Of a stretch of DNA of 64,000 nt, positions 33,189 to 42,789 are shown one piece after another. The notes under the pieces are model-generated. The model was not told where the DNA came from, did no database searches, and worked only from the letters and a program-made list of their open reading frames with translations. The DNA lies in contig NZ_FQXY01000009.1 in assembly GCF_900130125.1 (NCBI RefSeq), forward strand, positions 124,001-188,000, in the 5' to 3' direction. This stretch comes from Bacteroides congonensis (GTDB taxonomy: Bacteria > Bacteroidota > Bacteroidia > Bacteroidales > Bacteroidaceae). The first letter of the stretch is position 1; the number at the start of each line of letters is the position of its first letter. The translations under genes were made by a program, and so were the position numbers.

Positions 33189-35984
33189 ATGATTGTGAAA
33201 ATAGGTAAGATAAATATAGGTATAGTTTGCATTTTATGGTTTTTCTCTTCTTGCATTGATGAGACTTTCACCAACACTGGTGACGTGGAAGGAACATATA
33301 TTTCGGTAAGAGGGATAGGACTTCAAAAATCGACGGATTATGGAAGCTCGGAAGATTACATCATTCGTAATTTCCGTATTCTGGCGTTCGACAAGGCGAC
33401 CGGTGAATGCAAATCCAACAAGAAATACAGCGCATGGGAGGGTGACATCATACGTCATCAGATTGATGTGGGCAATTACGATTTCGTGTTCCTTGCCAAT
33501 GAACCTGCCAATATTCCTGTTATAAATAAGTTGAATGCCGTTTCCGTCTACACGGATTTGAATCATATCGCTTATCCGGCAAGTTACTTCTCTTCCGACC
33601 AGTTGATTCCGATGATTCAGGAAATAAAAGATGTGACGGTGTTGGCGGACGGGAAAGGTGCGAAACTAAGTGATAACACAGAGGTTGCCATTCTGCAACT
33701 GGCTCTTGACCGGTTGGCCGTGCGAGTAGAGGTATTGTTGGAAGCTGAAGATGATTTTGATGAAGTTTTTGAAGGGGTTACATTCAGCAATATTCCTAAT
33801 TGGGTACCTCTGACGGCAAATTATGTGGCGGATAGTGAGGAAACGAAAGTAAAATGGGAGGAAATACGTAAGTTTACACGCGAGGATGACGGAAACTATT
33901 TCTCTGACGGGACGCCTGCAACAGGAAATGCGTGGGCTAAAAAAGTGTCCCGGATTATTTTGCCGGCCAATGAACTGAGTTCGGTCGATGAAAAAGAGAA
34001 AGCGGTTGTCTTCACAGTCAATATGGGAAAAAATTACAGTCCGTCCTGCGAGTTGAAGATTGCTCCTGAACCGACAGTCAATTACAGCCTTCCTGTTAAT
34101 ACTATGCTCGATTTCCACGGGATTATCAAAGAGCCGTTGGAAGTAAATATCAAGGCATCGGAATGGGATAAGGCAGGAAACGGATGGGAAATCTCGGGCA
34201 ACCGGATGCTGAATGTGTCGGATACGGAAGTCTGGATTACGGACTTTAATGGAGCGAGGATTTCTTTCTGGTCGAATATGCCGGTGGTGCGGGTGCTCGA
34301 AAATGTAAAAGTGAAAAGCACCGGAGAGATTCCGTTGACCAATGATGTGTTCAATGCCTTGTCCAGTCAGGAATGGAAACCGAACGGTGATGAAAGAATT
34401 TCATATAATCCGCGCACAGGTTCCGGGTATATGGACATCCTGTTGGATTTGCCCAATACGGTAGGTGAGGAAACTTATGAGCTTACCTTGATGGCTGCGG
34501 AAGATTATGAAGGCACGAATGCATTGCAACGTACAATCAAGGTTCATGTAAAACAGGAGGGTACAAGGTATCCGTTTTATAAGAATGGCCCCGCGCATTT
34601 ATGGTCAACTCCTTATATCGGGGCTTTCTGGAAAGATGATGAAGTGGGGGAAAGGATAATTAGTGGTATAAGGTGGTCTTATTGGTGGGGATGGAGTGTA
34701 TCTGTTCCGCCGGAGTATCAGGATTGGATTGTGCTGAGCACCAGTCCGAGCTTTGACCCTCATGTAGGTACTGATAATCCGGGAGATCCGGAAGATTATC
34801 CGGTTGTACCCAACGGGTTGAAGGGTGAAGATGGGACTGCTGTATCAGGAAGAGGAAGAATCTATTTCAGAATCGGGCTGAAAAGTAAGAATGATACGGG
34901 TAAGCCGAAATATGGTGTGGTGAATTTGGTGTATTATGAAGGGGATACTCCTGTTAACACTCAATTATTCATCCGTCAGGGGGATGAGCCGGATTATCTT
35001 ATGAGGGACGGTACATCCGGCATGGATTATGGAAGCAAGTTTTCTGTGTATAACCTGACTGTCAAGGAGTTCAGGAGAAATCCCGGAACGGATCTGGAGG
35101 CGTATAAGATTGATTATAGTAATCTGCAGGATGAAGTTGACTTTGTGGAATACCCTACTCAGGCAGGCGCGCATTTCCGTTGGGGACTGCCGATGAAAGA
35201 CGCCGAAGAAGCCCGCTATGCGTATCATCCCACTAATAAGAACTATACTACTCAATGGGAAGCATCCTATTGGCCGATGAAATTTATGACTGAGGACAAG
35301 TATTGGGTAGGCACGGATACCGAAAAAGGATATGAGGACGAATATGAAATATGTCCTGAGGGATATTACCGGCCGACTGACGGGCCGACCGACCGGATGG
35401 TGGTAAACAGTAACCCCAGTTATGGTAATCAGATCTATCAGTCGGACTGGAGAATGTCCATATTCCGCACTCCGATGAGAGGGGATGGTTACTATACAAC
35501 AAGCCAGATGCCGTTTTATCCGGAGTATAAAACAGAATTTTATAACGCTGCCCCTCTTGAAGAGGTGATGTACGGATTCTATGCGGATGGCTATTTTGAC
35601 AGACGGCCTATACAGCAAAGGACGATGATTAATGGACTGGAAAGGGGCACGGGAACCACCAGCCAATATAGAGGGGTATCACTCGATACTACGGAAGCGG
35701 CATATATTGGAACATTGATTTTTAATCCCGATACCAAAGCTTCTGTCTTTTTTCCGGCAGCCGGAAGAAGATGGCACTCGGACGGCAGTTTGGAGTTTGC
35801 CAGCGAAACGGGGTATTATTGGTCTTCCTCGGTAGCTCCGGGATGGACAGACGTGAGCAGTGGTGAAGAGAAAGGAGCCCGGTATGGCAATATATGGGCA
35901 GTACAGTTGTGTTATGCCACTCCGACCCCGATGTCATCAGGTCACCAATTCGGTTATTCAATTCGTTGTGTGAAGAAGAAATGA
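33189..35984 (+). CDS. Large fimbrial-locus lipoprotein, probable tip or accessory subunit
   Basis: The 931-residue protein has a lipoprotein signal (IGIVCILWFFSSCIDE, acylated Cys about 22). Residues 40-330 resemble the Mfa2/FimB-like fold (NFRILAFDKATGECK, GNYDFVFLANEP, LALDRLAVRVEV, ending in a W-D-K strand). Later regions form several beta domains, and the C terminus has the TGYYWSSS...FGYSIRCVK pattern seen in Bacteroidetes surface proteins. As the first and largest gene of the operon it may be a tip adhesin, like Mfa5 or FimC-E in Porphyromonas, but the order here is reversed. The ATGA overlap with the next gene indicates coupling. Confidence 0.7.
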   Translation: MIVKIGKINIGIVCILWFFSSCIDETFTNTGDVEGTYISVRGIGLQKSTDYGSSEDYIIRNFRILAFDKATGECKSNKKYSAWEGDIIRHQIDVGNYDFVFLANEPANIPVINKLNAVSVYTDLNHIAYPASYFSSDQLIPMIQEIKDVTVLADGKGAKLSDNTEVAILQLALDRLAVRVEVLLEAEDDFDEVFEGVTFSNIPNWVPLTANYVADSEETKVKWEEIRKFTREDDGNYFSDGTPATGNAWAKKVSRIILPANELSSVDEKEKAVVFTVNMGKNYSPSCELKIAPEPTVNYSLPVNTMLDFHGIIKEPLEVNIKASEWDKAGNGWEISGNRMLNVSDTEVWITDFNGARISFWSNMPVVRVLENVKVKSTGEIPLTNDVFNALSSQEWKPNGDERISYNPRTGSGYMDILLDLPNTVGEETYELTLMAAEDYEGTNALQRTIKVHVKQEGTRYPFYKNGPAHLWSTPYIGAFWKDDEVGERIISGIRWSYWWGWSVSVPPEYQDWIVLSTSPSFDPHVGTDNPGDPEDYPVVPNGLKGEDGTAVSGRGRIYFRIGLKSKNDTGKPKYGVVNLVYYEGDTPVNTQLFIRQGDEPDYLMRDGTSGMDYGSKFSVYNLTVKEFRRNPGTDLEAYKIDYSNLQDEVDFVEYPTQAGAHFRWGLPMKDAEEARYAYHPTNKNYTTQWEASYWPMKFMTEDKYWVGTDTEKGYEDEYEICPEGYYRPTDGPTDRMVVNSNPSYGNQIYQSDWRMSIFRTPMRGDGYYTTSQMPFYPEYKTEFYNAAPLEEVMYGFYADGYFDRRPIQQRTMINGLERGTGTTSQYRGVSLDTTEAAYIGTLIFNPDTKASVFFPAAGRRWHSDGSLEFASETGYYWSSSVAPGWTDVSSGEEKGARYGNIWAVQLCYATPTPMSSGHQFGYSIRCVKKK

Positions 35985-37822
35985 GAAGAATTTTCGTATA
36001 TATAAATATAGTAATCAGCCTGTTCCTGCTTTTGGGGGTATCGGCCTGTGTCCATGAAACCGATATTTCGGTTCCGTCGGGACAGGAGGAAATACCGGAA
36101 GATAAAGTGCGGATAGAGATATTTACCCGGGCGAAATCCTACAACCTGCCTGCTACAAGGGCGGTAGGGAACGAGTATGCGGTCGGCATGCATCCCTGGG
36201 TGTTCGTGTTCAGAGGAGAAGGGACGGATGCCGTTTTTGTGGAAGCCGTGCAGGCCTTTGAACTTATCGGGAAGAGGTATGTATTGTTGACAAGGCAGAC
36301 TGACGGCAGCAAATATCAGCTTTTGATTCTGGCCAACCCTGTGGAAAAGTTCTATTATGGGGATGCCGTGACGGGGTATGAATTCAATATCACAAAGATA
36401 AAAGAGAAAATCATTGCCGGAACAACGAAATTGTCGGATGTCTGTCGGGATATGATGACTGCTCCGTTGGCAAGCCCGTCGGCCGGCGCTATTCCTTATA
36501 GTAACCCTGCTGATACGATACCGATGAGTTATCTTCTTCCGGTGGACGGGGTGGATAATTCCATAAAGATAGAGAATAGTGACGGGACGCCATTGGGACT
36601 GACACGTGCCATAGCAAAGTTGGTACTTGTAAATACTGCGCCTGAATTTACGTTGAAAGGGATTACGGCCGTAGTCAATGTACCCCGGCAAGGGCGGTTG
36701 CACAATCTTGATGTCACCACTCTCACGACCGCGTCCGGCCTGACGGAATATCAGTATGATGCCGGGTATTCGGCGCCTGTAGCCGGCGCGGCTGTGGCAG
36801 ACGGAGGGCAAAGTACGAAAGACGAACCGGTGTACCTTTATGAATCGGCAACAGGGAATAATACATATCTGATTATTCAGGGGACGTATGCCAATAAAGA
36901 TTATTACTACAAGATGGCTGTCATTGACAAGGATGGTTATTTGATGGACATATTGCGGAACCGTGAGTACACATTTACAATATCGAAAGTCAAAGGGCCC
37001 GGATATGATACGGTGGAGGATGCCAAAGCATCGAAGGCGTCAAATACAGCTTTGGATTTCAGGATTCAGGTAGACGAGAGTGATGCTTATGAGATTATCG
37101 CCAATAATGATTATTTTCTGGGAGTGAGTAATTCGGTCTTTATGGCATATACCAATGTGACTACAATCTACAACGAGGCGTTCAGCCTGATAACGGATTG
37201 TACGGTAGAATTTCCGGACGCAAGGACAATAACTGACAATTCTGCGGAAATAGCTCCCGGTTCATTCAGACTGGAGAGTCCTGCCGACGGAAAGATTCCG
37301 ATAGTAAGTTCGGGTATTTCCTCTCCACGTACGACTGCCATCGGTGTACGTATTACGAACTGGCTGATGTGGTATGAGGATGGCATTATGGGAGATGACG
37401 GAGTAATGAGAAAAAATGGATATATAACATTAAAACTTGGAAATTTGGAAAAACAGGTTCATATAAGACAAAGGAAAGCGATAGCGCCGGAAGGGACAGT
37501 ATTGAAATTTATGCCTACCGGCAATACAGACCCGACGGTGAGTGAAGTGAATTATTTCTGCCTGACAGGCAGGGTGGAAGAAGAGGGTGACAATCCTAAG
37601 AACTGGATTAAGTTGCGTCCGTCTACAATGGTCGACCGGGAAGATACAGGCCATATCATTGTAGAAGATGGAAAGATTTTCATCCAGATACTGCCAAATG
37701 AAGATTCTTCGCCGAGAACCGGCAGTGTTTCATTGGCTACTATAACTCCGTATAGCACGCCTGAGGATAATCGTGTGCAACGTATAAAAATCAATATTAC
37801 TCAATTGGGAAAAACCCAATGA
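35981..37822 (+). CDS. Fimbrial accessory lipoprotein (Mfa/FimB-like, second gene)
   Basis: I start at 35981, which overlaps the previous stop (ATGA) and opens into a lipoprotein signal MRRIFVYINIVISLFLLLGVSACVHE; the longer frame lacks any signal. The 613-residue product has fimbrillin-like features: EIFTRAKSYNLPATRAVG, HPWVFVFRGEG, YQLLILANPVEKFYY, a central AIAKLVLVN and a C-terminal beta-sandwich ending VQRIKINITQLGKTQ. The TRA segment could be an arginine cleavage site as in Porphyromonas fimbrillins, but no gingipain-like protease is seen here. A role in tip or shaft assembly is inferred. Confidence 0.7.
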   Translation: MRRIFVYINIVISLFLLLGVSACVHETDISVPSGQEEIPEDKVRIEIFTRAKSYNLPATRAVGNEYAVGMHPWVFVFRGEGTDAVFVEAVQAFELIGKRYVLLTRQTDGSKYQLLILANPVEKFYYGDAVTGYEFNITKIKEKIIAGTTKLSDVCRDMMTAPLASPSAGAIPYSNPADTIPMSYLLPVDGVDNSIKIENSDGTPLGLTRAIAKLVLVNTAPEFTLKGITAVVNVPRQGRLHNLDVTTLTTASGLTEYQYDAGYSAPVAGAAVADGGQSTKDEPVYLYESATGNNTYLIIQGTYANKDYYYKMAVIDKDGYLMDILRNREYTFTISKVKGPGYDTVEDAKASKASNTALDFRIQVDESDAYEIIANNDYFLGVSNSVFMAYTNVTTIYNEAFSLITDCTVEFPDARTITDNSAEIAPGSFRLESPADGKIPIVSSGISSPRTTAIGVRITNWLMWYEDGIMGDDGVMRKNGYITLKLGNLEKQVHIRQRKAIAPEGTVLKFMPTGNTDPTVSEVNYFCLTGRVEEEGDNPKNWIKLRPSTMVDREDTGHIIVEDGKIFIQILPNEDSSPRTGSVSLATITPYSTPEDNRVQRIKINITQLGKTQ

Positions 37823-37842
37823 ATGTAAAAGCCATATTATAA

Positions 37843-38415
37843 ATGAAGAAAGTTCTTATACTCATATTGTTAATGTCCGGAGGTTTCGTCCTTGAGAGTC
37901 ATGCCCAGAAAGTCGCGCTTAAAAGCAACCTTCTGTATGATGCCACCACTACCCTGAACTTGGGACTGGAGATAGGGCTGGCACGTAAATGGACTCTGGA
38001 TATCCCCGTCAACTATAATCCCTGGAAGCCGGAAGACGGTAAACGTCTGCGCCACTGGGGGATTCAGCCGGAAGTCCGTTACTGGTTCTGCGAACGTTTC
38101 AACCGGACATTTATCGGACTGCACGGGCATTATGCCGATTTTAATGTAGGCGGTTGGCCCGACTGGTCGTTTATCAGCACGAATATGCAGAAGAACCGTT
38201 ATCAGGGGCATTTGTATGGCGCCGGATTCTCGGTGGGACATTCGTGGATACTGAAAAAGCGGTGGAGCGTTGAAGCCTCTGTCGGACTGGGGTATGCGCA
38301 TATCGTCTATGAGAAATATCCTTGCGCAACGTGTGGTACTAAATCAAAGGATACAAGCAAGAATTATTTCGGGCCTACCAAGGCAAGTGTATCACTTATT
38401 TATGTAATCAAATAG
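37843..38415 (+). CDS. DUF3575 outer-membrane beta-barrel protein
   Basis: The 190-residue protein has a signal peptide (LILLMSGGFVLESHAQ) and the DUF3575 pattern VALKSNLLYDATTTLNLGLEIGLARKWTLDIPVNYNPW, RHWGIQPEVRYWFCERFNRTFIGLHGHYADFNVGG and GYAHIVYEKYPCATCG. DUF3575 proteins are small barrels that occur with DUF3868 and fimbrillin genes in Bacteroidetes. It probably assists fimbrial export or anchoring in the outer membrane. The gap to the DUF3868 gene is only 7 bp. Confidence 0.88.
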   Translation: MKKVLILILLMSGGFVLESHAQKVALKSNLLYDATTTLNLGLEIGLARKWTLDIPVNYNPWKPEDGKRLRHWGIQPEVRYWFCERFNRTFIGLHGHYADFNVGGWPDWSFISTNMQKNRYQGHLYGAGFSVGHSWILKKRWSVEASVGLGYAHIVYEKYPCATCGTKSKDTSKNYFGPTKASVSLIYVIK

Positions 38416-38422
38416 TAGAATC

Positions 38423-39943
38423 ATGATGAAAAGAAATATATACTTCACCGTATGCCTGTTGGTTGTCCTGTGCCTGAATGTTGTTCCGGCTATGGCTCAG
38501 ACCCGTTCTTATGACGGTACTGTCATCGTGAAACCGGTGCTACTGGAACAAAAAGGTGATTTTCTTCATGTTGACATTGATTTCGACCTGAAGGACGTGA
38601 AAGTGAAATCTGCCCGTGGAGTGGACTTTATTCCCCGGTTGGTAGCTCCCGGACGCACGCTCAATCTTCCGAAAGTATCTATTAAGGGGAGGGATGAGTA
38701 TCTGGCATATGAACGCCGGATTGCGGTGATGGGCGCAAAAGAGAAAAAGAACTATGACAAGCCATATACGGTAGAAAAGGGAAGCAAACTGAAAAGCGGG
38801 ACTCTGCCATATAGATATGTGGTGCGTTACGAGCCGTGGATGGAAAATGCGCGGTTGGATGTGCAGCGTGACGAGTGCGGTTGCGGTGAGGTCAAGTTGA
38901 TGAAGGTAGAGCATTTGGTAGATAAGGTTACATTGGAACGTGTATTGCTGCCCTATGCCGTAACGCCTCATTTGGCTTATTTGCAGCCAAAGGCCGAAGA
39001 AATCAAGCAACGGGATATACAGGCGGAATGTTTTCTCGATTTTGAAGTGAACAAGATACATATCCGTCCCGAATATATGAACAATCCTCAGGAACTGGCT
39101 AAAATCCGCAAGATGATAGACGAACTGAAGTCGGATCCGAATGTGAAAGTGAACCGGTTGGATATAATAGGTTATGCTTCTCCCGAAGGGACATTGGCGG
39201 CTAACAAGCGCTTGTCCGAAGGACGTGCCATGGCGTTGCGTGATTATCTGGCTTCCAGATATGATTTTTCTCGAAACCAGTATTCTATCATCTTTGGCGG
39301 TGAGAACTGGGAAGGACTGGAAAAGGCGCTTGAAAAGGTTGAAATAGAATATAAGGATGAAGTACTGGATATTATCCGGAATATACCGGTTGAAAAAGGA
39401 AGAGAAACAAAACTGATGCAGCTACGTGGGGGAGCACCTTACCGGTACTTGCTGAAATATATATTTCCAAGTCTGCGCGTAGCCATCTGCAAAGTGAATT
39501 ACGAAGTCAGAAACTTCAATGTGGATGAAGCAAAGGAGGAAATAAAGAAACGTCCGCAGAATCTGAGCCTGAATGAGATGTTCTTGGTTGCCAATACCTA
39601 TCCGGCAGGTTCTCAGGATTTTATTGATGTATTTGAAACGGCAGTCAGGATGTATCCGAAGGATGAGATTGCGAATATAAATGCTGCTACTGCCGCTCTT
39701 TCACGCAATGACCTTGTTTCTGCCGAACGCTATCTGAAGGCTGTCGGTTTGAAAAAGAACTTGCCGGAATATAGCAATGCAATGGGAGTACTAATGTTAC
39801 TGAAAGGAGAATATGAATATGCGGAGAAATATCTGAATGACGCAAACAGAGAGGGTCTTGAAGCTGCCGGACTCAATCTGAAAGAACTGGCCGTGAAGAG
39901 GGCTAACGCAGCGGAAATTGAAAAGAAAAATAGGGATAAATAA
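38423..39943 (+). CDS. DUF3868/OmpA-like protein of the fimbrial operon
   Basis: The 506-residue protein has a signal peptide (VVPAMAQ), an N-terminal DUF3868 domain (PVLLEQKGDFLHVDIDFDLKDVKV...LPRYVVRYEP-type strands) and, around residues 215-330, an OmpA-like peptidoglycan-binding domain (NKIHIRPEYMNNPQELAKIRKMIDEL...DIIGYASPEGTLAANKRLSEGRAMALRDYL). The C-terminal third is helical and TPR-like (DEIANINAATAALSRNDLVSAERYLKAVG). It may hold the fimbrial apparatus to the cell wall. It is co-directional with the DUF3575 gene. Confidence 0.88.
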   Translation: MMKRNIYFTVCLLVVLCLNVVPAMAQTRSYDGTVIVKPVLLEQKGDFLHVDIDFDLKDVKVKSARGVDFIPRLVAPGRTLNLPKVSIKGRDEYLAYERRIAVMGAKEKKNYDKPYTVEKGSKLKSGTLPYRYVVRYEPWMENARLDVQRDECGCGEVKLMKVEHLVDKVTLERVLLPYAVTPHLAYLQPKAEEIKQRDIQAECFLDFEVNKIHIRPEYMNNPQELAKIRKMIDELKSDPNVKVNRLDIIGYASPEGTLAANKRLSEGRAMALRDYLASRYDFSRNQYSIIFGGENWEGLEKALEKVEIEYKDEVLDIIRNIPVEKGRETKLMQLRGGAPYRYLLKYIFPSLRVAICKVNYEVRNFNVDEAKEEIKKRPQNLSLNEMFLVANTYPAGSQDFIDVFETAVRMYPKDEIANINAATAALSRNDLVSAERYLKAVGLKKNLPEYSNAMGVLMLLKGEYEYAEKYLNDANREGLEAAGLNLKELAVKRANAAEIEKKNRDK

Positions 39944-39979
39944 ATTAATTACAAACGCTTTTATTTTAAATTGTAGACA

Positions 39980-41614
39980 ATGAAGAAAAAGAATTTTTTA
40001 GTGTTGGCACTTGCTGCTTTTACATTTGCAGCATGTAGTAATGAAGACATCGTGCCTGGTGGGGAGGATAATAACGATGTAGTGAACCTGGAAGGAGATG
40101 CATGGGTTGCATTAAGTGTTCAATCAACGAAAACTCGTGCGATAAACACTCCGAACCAGGAAAACGGTACGCCCGATGAAAGTACGATTACTGCTGTTAG
40201 CGCAGTCTTTTTTACTGGGCACACTGATGCGAGTGTAGTAACGAGAATTGTAAAATTCACGGATGATGATATTACTAATCTGCCTAATAGAACGAGTGCA
40301 TTCAAAGTGCCTAAAACGTCGAAGGCTGTATTGATTATCGCTAATCCGCAGAATTTGAACCGTACTATCCAGGAGAATGATACCTATGGGACTGTGAATA
40401 AGGTTGTGACGCTCACAACGGAAGCTGAAGTTACCACCGGTGTCGCAAAATCAGGCGGGTTTGTCATGACAAACGCTAAAGGTGATTTGGAACCGTCGGA
40501 TACTGACGGTAGCCCGAAGGACTTGGAATTGTTTAGCACGGCTACTGCCGCGACAAGTTCTCCTCTGACAATCAGAATTGACCGTGTGTCGGCTAAAGTA
40601 CGCGTTTATGTAAAGGCGGATAGCGGTGAAGAACTCAGTGACGTGGCTACTATAGACACAGACGGGACAGGATGGTATCTCAATGTAACGAACAAAAAGT
40701 TCTATCCTGCGTCAAAAAGGACGAAAACTGCAATGAACACATGGACACCCTATGACCAATATGGGCTTGGCTCGTACAGAAAAGATCCGAATTTCGGAAC
40801 GGGTACTGCTATCGGCGCATGGAGTGATAGTGACCCGAGTGTATATGCTGAAAACTATTTTTATGTATCATCTGCTACTAAAGATACTGATATAGCTTGG
40901 AATAAAGTGAATACTACTGCTAAATATTGCTTGGAGAATACGCAGGATGAGGATTTCAATAAGCACGCTTATACAACGCAGGCTTTGCTGAAAGTCAGTT
41001 ATGCCCCTTCGACTATTACTAATGCGGATGACACAAAAGTAACTTTGGCCAATGGGACAGACTGGTTCAATATGAATGGTATATTCTATACGCAGGCTTC
41101 GGTCTTGACTTATATTGAAGAAGAATTGACAAATAAATATACTCACAAGGCACCGGCTGAGTATGCTACGGACATAACGGATGCTTATAATGAATATATA
41201 GAAGCGCTTTCTCTGACTCCGGTAACTATTCCTGCTGCCAAGGACGATGCTAAAACAGCGGAGGAAATGGCTGAAGAACTTAAAGGCAAATTTGAGGTAT
41301 TGGCTGCCAGTATTGCAACAGCAAGTGAAGGTGGTAAAGCCCTGAAAGGTGTTGAATATTATTCGAAAGGTATCTGTTATTACAAAATTATGATTAAGCA
41401 TGATGACAGTCCTACCGTAATGAATAAACTGGGTGAATTCGGTGTAGTTCGTAACTCTGTGTATGATATTACCGTAAACAAGATCAACAATCCCGGTTAT
41501 CCTTCTATCCCGGATCCGGATCCAAGTGCGCCGGATGAAGAAGAAGACCGTTATTTATCTATCAAGATTGAGGTTAACCCATGGACTTGGTATTCTCAAG
41601 TTGAACCTCTATAA
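39980..41614 (+). CDS. Mfa1-like major fimbrial subunit
   Basis: The 544-residue lipoprotein precursor (signal MKKKNFLVLALAAFTFAACSNED) matches Mfa1/FimA-type fimbrillins: VALSVQSTKTRAINTP near the N terminus with a potential cleavage arginine, an ITAVSAVFFTGHTD strand, KAVLIIANPQNL, ITIRIDRVSAKVRVYVK-like strands, the YCLENTQDEDFNKHAYTT segment and a C terminus ending in VNPWTWYSQVEPL. Fimbrillins of this family polymerise by strand exchange through the C-terminal strand. A hairpin follows the gene. The position as fifth gene is unusual for a major subunit. Confidence 0.85.
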   Translation: MKKKNFLVLALAAFTFAACSNEDIVPGGEDNNDVVNLEGDAWVALSVQSTKTRAINTPNQENGTPDESTITAVSAVFFTGHTDASVVTRIVKFTDDDITNLPNRTSAFKVPKTSKAVLIIANPQNLNRTIQENDTYGTVNKVVTLTTEAEVTTGVAKSGGFVMTNAKGDLEPSDTDGSPKDLELFSTATAATSSPLTIRIDRVSAKVRVYVKADSGEELSDVATIDTDGTGWYLNVTNKKFYPASKRTKTAMNTWTPYDQYGLGSYRKDPNFGTGTAIGAWSDSDPSVYAENYFYVSSATKDTDIAWNKVNTTAKYCLENTQDEDFNKHAYTTQALLKVSYAPSTITNADDTKVTLANGTDWFNMNGIFYTQASVLTYIEEELTNKYTHKAPAEYATDITDAYNEYIEALSLTPVTIPAAKDDAKTAEEMAEELKGKFEVLAASIATASEGGKALKGVEYYSKGICYYKIMIKHDDSPTVMNKLGEFGVVRNSVYDITVNKINNPGYPSIPDPDPSAPDEEEDRYLSIKIEVNPWTWYSQVEPL

Positions 41615-41644
41615 ACTGATATTCATTGTTTAATTACAAATCGG

Positions 41645-41670
41645 GGTAAAGAGGGGAAACTCTCTTTACC
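41645..41670 (+). other. Hairpin between the major subunit and anchor genes
   Basis: GGTAAAGAG (41645-41653) pairs with CTCTTTACC (41662-41670) around an 8-nt loop, without a U-run. It could stabilise the fimbrillin mRNA or reduce read-through into the anchor gene. Confidence 0.55.
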
Positions 41671-41752
41671 TATAAAACAAACAATAGAAGAAATCGAAAA
41701 CTATCAATAAATTGAAAAATAATAGATTGATAGAATTTAGAAGTATATAAGT

Positions 41753-42709
41753 ATGAACCTAAAAAGCCTTATATGTCATATTGCCTTAGGAGTTCTCGTT
41801 GTTGGTTCCTGGATAATGACTTCTTGCGACAGTTTTAACGAAGATTTGCCGGAATGCCGCTTGTCTGTAAAGTTTAAATACGACTATAATATGGAATTTG
41901 CAGATGCTTTTCATATGCAGGTCGATAAAGTGGAACTTTATGTTTTTGATAAGGAAGGAAAGTTCCTGTTCAAGCAGGCAGAAGAGGGCAGTTCGCTGTC
42001 GACGGGGAATTATTTGATGGAAGTGGCATTGCCGGTGGGGGAGTATCAGTTTATGGCATGGGCAGGTGCACGTGATTCATATGATATTACTTCATTAACT
42101 CCCGGTGTTTCTACTCTTACGGACTTGAAATTGCAGTTGAAACGTGAGGAATCCCTTATTATTGACAAACAACTGGAGACGCTTTGGTACGGTGAGATTA
42201 TTAATGTGAATTTTTCCGGTACAGCTCATCAGACGGAGACAATCAACCTGATAAGGGATACAAAGAGAGTACGGTTTATCTTTCAGGGTTATACCAATGA
42301 CTGGGAACTGAATGTAGACGATTACAATTATGAGATTCAAGAATCCAACGGGTATTTGGGGCATGATAACTCTTTGCTGGAAGATGATATCCTGAGTTTT
42401 CAGCCTTATCGTAAAGAGCAGGTGAATCCCTCGGCAGCTTCAGTAGACCTGAACACGATGCGGTTGATGAAAGACAGGAAAGCCCGCCTGGTAGTGACGG
42501 AGAAAGGCTCGGGGAAAAGAGTATTCGACATCAATCTGATTGATTATCTTGCCATGACTAATATGGAGGATCAGAAAATCGGAATGCAGGAATATTTTGA
42601 CCGTCAGAGCAATTACCATATCGTTTTCTTTGTATCTGATTCCTGGCTTGCCATGAGGATTATCATCAATGGATGGACTGTTTATTCTCAAATAGAGGGG
42701 GAGTTGTAA
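41753..42709 (+). CDS. FimB/Mfa2 family fimbrial anchor lipoprotein
   Basis: The 318-residue lipoprotein (signal IALGVLVVGSWIMTSCDSF) shows the FimB/Mfa2 pattern: CRLSVKFKYDYNMEFADAFHMQVDKVELYVFDKEGKFLFK, LPVGEYQFMAWAGARDSY, TINLIRDTKRVRFIFQGY and the C-terminal IIINGWTVYSQIEGEL. In Porphyromonas, FimB and Mfa2 anchor fimbriae to the cell surface and limit their length. It is the last gene of the operon and is followed by a strong terminator. Confidence 0.92.
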   Translation: MNLKSLICHIALGVLVVGSWIMTSCDSFNEDLPECRLSVKFKYDYNMEFADAFHMQVDKVELYVFDKEGKFLFKQAEEGSSLSTGNYLMEVALPVGEYQFMAWAGARDSYDITSLTPGVSTLTDLKLQLKREESLIIDKQLETLWYGEIINVNFSGTAHQTETINLIRDTKRVRFIFQGYTNDWELNVDDYNYEIQESNGYLGHDNSLLEDDILSFQPYRKEQVNPSAASVDLNTMRLMKDRKARLVVTEKGSGKRVFDINLIDYLAMTNMEDQKIGMQEYFDRQSNYHIVFFVSDSWLAMRIIINGWTVYSQIEGEL

Positions 42710-42748
42710 GAAGATAGTATATAGAGAGAAAGGAGAGAGAGAAAAGCG

Positions 42749-42789
42749 GACAGGTCGGGTTGTTGATAAACCCGACCTGTCTTTTTTTT
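42749..42789 (+). terminator. Intrinsic terminator of the fimbrial operon
   Basis: GACAGGTCGGGTT (42749-42761) pairs with AACCCGACCTGTC (42769-42781), followed by eight T residues. It ends the plus-strand operon 39 bp after its stop codon; the U-run overlaps the end of the convergent gene. Confidence 0.95.

Noticed and set aside
35894..35980. Upstream in-frame start of the second fimbrial gene
   Set aside because: The extra 29 residues are out-of-frame reading of the previous gene and hide the lipoprotein signal; the ATGA overlap at 35981 is the natural start.
35954..36811. 285-residue minus-strand open frame opposite the second fimbrial gene
   Set aside because: Composition is arginine/isoleucine-rich without domains, as expected for an antisense shadow.
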